From contig CM055103.1 of the NCBI GenBank assembly GCA_029204225.1, positions 19,172,925 to 19,236,924 on the forward strand: 64,000 bases of DNA, read 5' to 3'. The stretch comes from Diphasiastrum complanatum. Lineage: Eukaryota > Streptophyta > Lycopodiopsida > Lycopodiales > Lycopodiaceae. Positions 58,170 through 64,000 of the stretch are shown piece by piece (positions within the stretch are counted from its first letter, which is position 1; every line of letters begins with the position of its first letter). The position numbers and the translations under genes are program-made. The notes beneath the pieces are model-generated. The model saw nothing but the letters and a program-made list of their open reading frames with translations, had not been told where the DNA came from and did not search any database.

Positions 58170-60620
58170 ACTTCATATGAATTATGGCTTGTCTAGTGTT
58201 TGTCTACTCTCTCGCTTCATGGCTCCTCATAGAAAGGCCTCCTCCCCCCTCACCTCCACACTCCCTAACCCCGCCCCCTAGCTCCTCACCCCATGCCCTC
58301 CGCACCCCTTCTCTTGCTGCTGCTACTGTGCAGCAGCCTTCTACGATCCCCACCCCACCCCCTAACTGAGGTTTCTAATGCCTATTCGAACCCTACCTCC
58401 AGTCCGCTCTTTCCTAAACCTAATATTGATCCTTATAGTACTACGAAGGTTTTGGAGAAGGACACTCCTACTTGGCATTTTATGAGGTTGCTCAGTGTTG
58501 AACTTAGGAAAGTGAAAGGAGAGATGATGCTACTACACGACATGATGACAACACTCCAAGACGAAGATGAGCAATAGAATTACCAAGCTTGAAGCCGAAG
58601 TGGACAGCGTGAAGAGATTGCAGGCGACCGGCAGATGCAACATTCAAGCAACGTCATCGGAGCACCATCAGAAAAATCCAGGAGTTGGAATCCAAAATCA
58701 AAAACAACAAGTCATTTAAAGAGAAGCGCAGGTTCATCATCTTAATAGTACATCCAACAACTCCCAGAAATAGAGAGTGGGAAACCCTGGGACTAGGAAC
58801 ATCCCCCTCATCCACATCACCTACAAAGTAAGATATGAAATTGTAATGGCATCCATTCACTTCCATAGTTGGCGACTTGGTAGATTTCATTACTAGGAGA
58901 GATATGTTGTTCTTCATGTGGACTCGTGAGAGTCAAGAGAGAGGATTACCTAAATTTCCATGTTATCGATAAATCCACAATTGGGAGGGATCCTCCTTCG
59001 TTACCTCTTCGCTCCATACTGCAGCCTCACTAGCCTTCAAGTCCCACAAACACAAATTTGCTAAATCCTTCTCACCTTGATCCCTATACATGCCCTGGTT
59101 TGACAATGATTGTCGTTCCCATCACCATCTTGTCATACATGCACGTACACATGCTCCATAGCTCCTCCGTTCCACTCGCCACACTCTTCATCGTATGCTC
59201 CGCCGTAAGAAGCATGCCTATGAAGTCTCAAAAGGGAAACACCTCGTTGATCGTCTTTATAGCTCTTCCACAAGAGCTTTTTGGTGTGAATTTATCTCTC
59301 ATGCCCCACCTCCTGTCTTGGACAACCTGCACACCTAGACTGCCTATCCTCCACACTATACACCACACCTACTTATGTATTTATCTCCATCTCCCCCATC
59401 CAAGTTCACCCACTTCACCTCTAATATGGTCCTTGCAGCCATTAAGAAATGAAGACCCGAAAGGCGAGATATCTTGAGGACCTTGATTCTGAACTACTTG
59501 ATGATGTGATTCTAGTCTCTTTGAAGGTTATGGTCTTCAACACATCTAGAGCTTCCATGCAGCGACAAACACTCATCTTTCATGGTCCGCCATTGGATGT
59601 GGTTTCATCTTACACTTACTTAGGGGTACTTTTTACTAGTCCTATATTTAGGATGAAACATGTAACTTTTGCTCAACTTGGGAAGGGTTCTGCTTCCCTT
59701 GTCCCAACTTGAGAGGTTCTGTTTCCGGAAATCATTTGGGATGCCCCAAGTAAGTGCAGGCTTTTGGACACCATTGTCACCCCCGTAGCTTTAAATGCAA
59801 TAGAGGCATGGTGTACAAGTCTTACCTCATTGGATAGGCTAGTATCTCACGGTTATAGACAACTATGTTATCGCGCATGATATGGGCTAATCCTCAACTC
59901 CACACCAGATTATTTTTGCAAAGTTTGCAATTCCACCTATACAGCTTGGCACCATCTTTCAGCTTATCACATATATTCAGCGAGTCTAGTTGTTTCCAGT
60001 TTTTTAGCAGAGATACATACAGGCAACACTCACCTCCTCCTAGCATCTTTATCATCAGGATTATGGACTATCATGGTTTTCCTAGGCATCCCACTTCCTC
60101 AAGACATGTGGTATTTCTATCACAAATTTTTCTTTTTGGTACCAATATATCATACGATTTATATATAGAGCATATCTTGACCAAGTATGGCAAGGCCAGT
60201 TAGGGATCAAACCCAACACTTTATCAAACTCCCCAATCTATTATGAGATCAAAGGGCAATATTATTGCTTATTCCAGAACACACCTGCTACAACGCACTC
60301 ACTCATAGCATATGAGGGTCCATGATGCGTGGCACTTATGGTATGGGAAATCTTACTAGAATGGGACCTATGTTAGACAGATCAGCAAAGTCATCGAGAT
60401 CCACAATCCAAATTGCATCCTTTGACACACACACATACAAACAAAGATCAGAGGTAGCGTATCAGCCATAGTCACATTGTTGTCAAAGCTATCCTTCCTA
60501 CCATGAGGAGACACACATCTCATAAACGACCTCCCAGAAAACATCAGCAGCATATTCCAGATCTAACTCCTGTTGCAGCTCGTATTACATCCTTCCTCAT
60601 TACTAGCAGGACATGATGAT
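58170..60620 (+). pseudogene. LINE-type retrotransposon remnant
   Basis: Plus strand, many stops. An N-terminal proline-rich part (58184-58370) and a coiled-coil-like segment (LEAEVDSVKRLQ) around 58590 lead to an endonuclease-like tail. A VSKGKHLVDRLYSSSTRAFW block then appears around 59225-59284, typical of LINE sequences before the RT. From 59449 a short RT entry (EDLDSELL) jumps directly to the post-RT block VMVFNTSRASM..SYTYLGVLF. The catalytic RT core is therefore deleted. Further decayed C-terminal sequence (TPHQIIFAKFAIPPIQL) continues to about 60.2 kb. Borders and target duplication were not resolved. Confidence 0.7.
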
Positions 60621-60837
60621 GGCATTATACCATTATACCACTGTTATTTTCATAGTAGCACACCTTTCGCATTTCATTTCATTCTCTTACCTGTTTTCAG
60701 TTCAATATTGATTCTTTAGAAGTTATGTCTACGTGTACTTTTCTTTACTGTCATCGGAAACGTTTCCTATGCTCCCATTTATACCACATACTTGAAATGT
60801 ACTTTTTTCGTCTTATATGCCCTTCGGCATGGAAATA

Positions 60838-60842
<5 letters not shown>

Positions 60843-60915
<73 letters not shown>
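60843..60915 (+). repeat. (CT)n microsatellite
   Basis: About 36 uninterrupted CT units, followed by CT-rich imperfect sequence to 61000. Confidence 0.97.
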
Positions 60916-60920
<5 letters not shown>

Positions 60921-60921
<1 letters not shown>

Positions 60922-61330
60922 CTTTCTCTCTTCCCTATGTATCTCTCTCTCTTCTCTTTCCTCATCCTCCTAAATTTCTCTCTCTTCTCCTTCACTCATG
61001 ACCCATCACCATCGAATCATGGATCTTGCATTTTTCTATGCAAGTAGAATAGTGTAATAGAGCTTTACTTTTTTGTGCTTTTGATCTTGTGATGTGGTTA
61101 CATTTTGGTAGTTTGATGCTCTCCTTTATGGTGAAACGATCTTCCATAAGTATATTCTCCTTTTATGCATAAATTTTCATTCTTCACATGTTTTTGTGAT
61201 CTTGATGCAAGGAGAGCTTTCTAATAGCTCCTGATTGGATTGAGCTCACTCCCTATGCTACACAACACATTCGCTTCAAAGCATCCGGCATGGAGCTAAG
61301 TGCTCTTACCACATTAATCTCATCATTTTT
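60921..61330. other. Non-genic sequence left of the deleted copia element
   Basis: No gene seen. Ends in TTTTT, which forms the left target duplication of the copia insertion. Confidence 0.4.
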
Positions 61331-61832
61331 TGTTGGAATGTAAATGGAATTGCTTACATTACCATAGGTTACTTTGACCCAAAAGGTCGAGAGTTGTGTA
61401 ACCATGGTCATTTATTATATTAGGCCTACTAAACTTAGAGTTAGCTAAGTTAGTATGAAATTAACTTGATAGGGACTCATGGGTCCACTAGGCCTAATTG
61501 TGACATTAAGTACCCCAACTTGACATATTGGAGGTACTTTATTTTTTCTATGTAACTTATAGAAAGTTGGATAGTCAATAGTCAAGTAGTTGGACAGCCA
61601 ATAGTCAAGTAGTTGGATAGCCAATAGTCATGAAGTTAGATAGTCATCTTGGACTATATATATGTGTGCATCCCATTTGTATGTAACACTTTTGTAAGCA
61701 ATACTGACTATTCTCCTTGGCTGTCCACGAGTTTCTACAAGAGGGTTTCTAGCCATCTCTCTCTTTCTTTTGAGAATGCTTTGTGTGATTGAATAGTTAA
61801 GATCCCGGATCCTTAGGCTTCTATTTCCTACA
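61331..61832 (+). repeat. 5' LTR, 502 bp
   Basis: TGTTGGAATGTAAATGG..TTTCCTACA. Contains TATATATATGTG near 61655 as a TATA-like tract and short GTTGGATAGCCAATAGTCAAGTA direct repeats at 61566-61640. Confidence 0.85.
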
Positions 61833-63004
61833 TGGTATCAAAGCACATTTCCGTCATTGCATTATCAATGAAGAGATCTATCCTTCCACATATTAGATCA
61901 TGCAAGACTTCCAAAAGTGCTTGGGAGACTCTTGCAAAGATGTTTCAAGTAAAGAATGCGGCAAAAGTGGTATATCTTCGAAATCAACTTTCTATCTTGA
62001 AGATGCAAGAAGGTGATTCGCTTACAAACCACTTGACGAAGATCAAGGATCTTCGAGAGGAGCTTCTTAGTATTGATGAGGTCATTGAGAACTCACAATT
62101 TGTATCTATTACTCTCAACTCTCTTCCTAATTCTTACCTTCCATTTGTGTCATCATTGAGCATTTCTCTTAGGGGACAGCAAATCTCCTTCGAAGAACTT
62201 GTTGGCTTACTTCTTGAAGAAGAGCAAACAAGGATCAAATTTGGTGAACAAGAAGATCAAGCTTTCTTTGCAAAATGCAAAGGCAAAGGCAAGTGGAAAC
62301 GGAAGCCTTCTTTCAAAACTTCCAAAGATGATCAAAAATCTAAGAAAGCTCAAGATCAAGGCTCCAAGAAGAAGGGTAACTGCCACTATTGCAAGAAGAT
62401 TGGGCATCACATCAAAGAATGTAAGAAGAGGCTTGCAAAGAAAAAAGAGAAAGGTAACGATACAAGTACTGCAATCATTACTTTGAAACAACAATTTGGA
62501 AAGGAGGATAATCTTTTCAATAATGATTATGCTTTTGTCACTAATAATCTTATCTCTCCTCAAGATGAGATTGCTGCCACTTCAAATCTTGCTGGTTTTT
62601 CAGCAGAAAACAGCTCATCTTCAGCTTTACAAATTGCTGTTTTTTCATCTATTGATTGGGTGATTGATAGCGGTGCCACACGCCATATGACTTATAACAA
62701 AGAAGTTTTCACAAAGCTTGTGAAAGTGCATGATGGAAGCAAAGTTCAAGGTGTTGACAACACCTCTTATCCTATCAAAGGTATTAGAGTGATCCCCATT
62801 ATCTTACCCAATGGTGAGGAGAAGTACATTTGTGATGTACTTTATGTTCCAAAAATAAAAAAGAATCTCATTTCGGTGTCTACAATTATGAACCAAGGAT
62901 TGGTTGTGGAGTTCAAAGAAGACTATCAAAGACCCAAAGAGATCTCTTATGATCATTGCTTCGGGAACATTACGTGGTGGATTGTTCCTTATGGATACCT
63001 ATGA
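61832..63004 (+). CDS. Copia gag-protease frame, N-terminally truncated (390 aa)
   Basis: An uninterrupted frame from an ATG formed by the LTR end and the PBS (A at 61832 plus TG of TGGTATC). The first residues MVSKH are thus translated primer-site sequence. It continues with gag (ILPHIRSCKTSKSAWETL, LRNQLSILKMQEGDS, SFEELVGLLLEEE), a basic linker, and the zinc knuckle CHYCKKIGHHIKEC (C-X2-C-X4-H-X4-C) at about residues 184-197. Protease follows with WVIDSGATRHM at about residues 276-286 and DVLYVPKIKKNLISV at about 334-348. About 60-80 normal N-terminal gag residues are missing. Integrase zinc-motif remnants (LWHARFGHLNFASL) occur at 63070-63110 in another frame. Confidence 0.85.
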   Translation: MVSKHISVIALSMKRSILPHIRSCKTSKSAWETLAKMFQVKNAAKVVYLRNQLSILKMQEGDSLTNHLTKIKDLREELLSIDEVIENSQFVSITLNSLPNSYLPFVSSLSISLRGQQISFEELVGLLLEEEQTRIKFGEQEDQAFFAKCKGKGKWKRKPSFKTSKDDQKSKKAQDQGSKKKGNCHYCKKIGHHIKECKKRLAKKKEKGNDTSTAIITLKQQFGKEDNLFNNDYAFVTNNLISPQDEIAATSNLAGFSAENSSSSALQIAVFSSIDWVIDSGATRHMTYNKEVFTKLVKVHDGSKVQGVDNTSYPIKGIRVIPIILPNGEEKYICDVLYVPKIKKNLISVSTIMNQGLVVEFKEDYQRPKEISYDHCFGNITWWIVPYGYL

Positions 63005-63126
63005 GCGAAGAGCTTCATCATCTTTTTGTCTTGTTGCATCAAGTTCACATTCTTTGGAGTTGGCTGAATTATGGCATGCTAGGTTTGGACATCTCAACTT
63101 TGCTAGCTTGAAGATGTTGAAGAGAT

Positions 63127-63456
63127 ACATTAAGTACCCCAGCTTGACATATTGGAGGTACCTTATACTTTCTATGTAACTTACAGAAAGTTGGATAGTC
63201 AATAGTCAAGTAGTTGGACAGCCAATAGTCAAGTAGTTGGATAGCCGATAGTCATGAAGTTAGATAGTCATCTTGGACTATATATATGTGTGCATCCCAT
63301 TTGTATGTGACACTTTTGTAAGCAATACTGACTATTCTCCTTGGCTGTCCACGAGTTTCTACAAGAGGGTTTCTAGCCATCTCTCTCTTTCTTTTGAGAA
63401 TGCTTTGTGTGATTGAATAGTTAAGATCCTCGATCCTTAAGCTTCTATTTCCTACA
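63127..63456 (+). repeat. Truncated 3' LTR, 330 bp
   Basis: Corresponds base for base in length to 61503-61832, joined directly to integrase sequence at its left edge. Confidence 0.88.
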
Positions 63457-63474
63457 TTTTTTGTGTTTTGATCC

Positions 63475-63930
63475 TTGGTTTCAAAAAGGCCAAATCTAAG
63501 GAATGCAAGCCCCAAATGGCCATTAAGGAAATTCATTTGCCAACACTACCAAAGCCATGCACCAAATGCCAGAACTACATATTACATGATGGAAAATTCT
63601 CCAAGTGTTACCCATTATATCAACTTGAAAAGGTCCAAGCTTGCAGATCCATATCCATTTTATCAAATACAAGATAATCCAAGCAAGTCGACGAACTCAT
63701 CAAAGTTGTGGTATCAATTAGAGGACAAGTCACCAGATCCCATAATATCAACTACGTTGTTCTATCAAACGCAAAAGCATTCAAATGGACCCATGGAATT
63801 CATGAAAGCACCATTCTATCAAATCCAAGATCCACTTCATGTGCTAACTATTGGAAGTTATGCGCAAACTAACCCAATGTCTAGGTACATTTGTTATTAT
63901 CAGCCACTACTTCCTTGGGACCCAAGTTGA
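63475..63930 (+). CDS. Unrecognised 151-residue frame with YQ repeats
   Basis: Open frame with a loose internal repeat of 17-18 residues. Units contain PFYQIQD, LWYQLED, LFYQTQK and PFYQIQD again, spaced regularly from about residue 62 to 118. It is proline- and serine-rich with no recognised domain, signal peptide or membrane segment. It lies just right of the deleted copia element, whose insertion may have cut off upstream sequence. If the eIF2-beta gene extends past the window, this frame would be antisense within its intron. It may be a repeat-derived chance frame. Confidence 0.3.
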   Translation: MVSKRPNLRNASPKWPLRKFICQHYQSHAPNARTTYYMMENSPSVTHYINLKRSKLADPYPFYQIQDNPSKSTNSSKLWYQLEDKSPDPIISTTLFYQTQKHSNGPMEFMKAPFYQIQDPLHVLTIGSYAQTNPMSRYICYYQPLLPWDPS

Positions 63931-64000
63931 TACGTATGCCTACAATGATTTGTAACTTTATTAGGCGCACTAGATAAGCCATGGTTGATGCAATGCCATG

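Larger units (their letters stand above)
61331..63456 (+). mobile_element. Internally deleted Ty1/copia element, 2.1 kb
   Basis: 5' LTR at 61331-61832, PBS TGGTATCAAAGC at 61833, one open gag-protease frame, a fragment of integrase start, then the last 330 bp of the LTR (63127-63456). TTTTT flanks both ends. RT, RNase H, most of integrase and 172 bp of the 3' LTR are missing. The two LTR copies differ at about a dozen places in 330 bp. Confidence 0.88.

Overview
The window looks like nuclear DNA of a land plant. The only host genes I can read are plant-type: a plastid omega-3 fatty acid desaturase with eight exons, a secreted glyoxal/galactose-oxidase-like protein, and the 3' exons of translation factor eIF2-beta. 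Short TTTAGGG-type telomere repeats also occur. Most of the rest is LTR retrotransposon sequence at every stage of decay. The low gene density and long stretches of nested elements suggest a large genome. A fern, lycophyte or gymnosperm is possible, but I cannot prove the lineage from this sequence.

Layout, left to right. Positions 1-11.8 kb hold broken Ty1/copia and Ty3/gypsy elements. A copia polymerase gene (5.5-10.9 kb) is split by a chromovirus-type gypsy remnant, which itself carries a solo LTR and a 256-bp head-to-head LTR inverted repeat. Positions 11.8-17.1 kb are a structurally complete copia element on the minus strand: 682-bp LTRs with two differences, a TCGAC target duplication, a PBS and a PPT. 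It sits inside the LTR of a miniature copia derivative (10.9-18.2 kb), and it has lost the rest of gag and the protease by an internal deletion. Positions 18.2-30.0 kb are a decayed gypsy element on the minus strand. Its leader is interrupted at 20.07-27.49 kb by a 7.4-kb LARD-like element with LTRs, a PBS, a PPT and a GGTGC target duplication, but no recognisable gag or pol.

Positions 30-34 kb are non-genic with compound microsatellites. The desaturase gene runs from 34.7 to 37.7 kb and appears intact: 473 codons and three histidine boxes. Positions 38.8-49.6 kb are again broken copia elements with inserted debris. The debris includes inverted interstitial telomere repeats, a CACGTGG-rich non-coding repeat, and a second copy of part of the LARD interior. 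The oxidase gene is at 51.0-52.6 kb (minus); it keeps all expected copper-site residues but has one frameshift. eIF2-beta 3' exons lie at 56.4-57.9 kb (minus). The N-terminal exons were not found before the right edge, so the LINE remnant (58.2-60.6 kb) and the deleted copia element (61.3-63.5 kb) may lie inside a very long intron.

The host genes show no functional linkage to each other. The clearest coherent story is the nesting order of elements between 10.9 and 30 kb. The strongest unexplained signals are the unknown decayed protein shared by two LARD-type copies, the shared LTR terminus of three different element classes, and the partially duplicated eIF2-beta exon.
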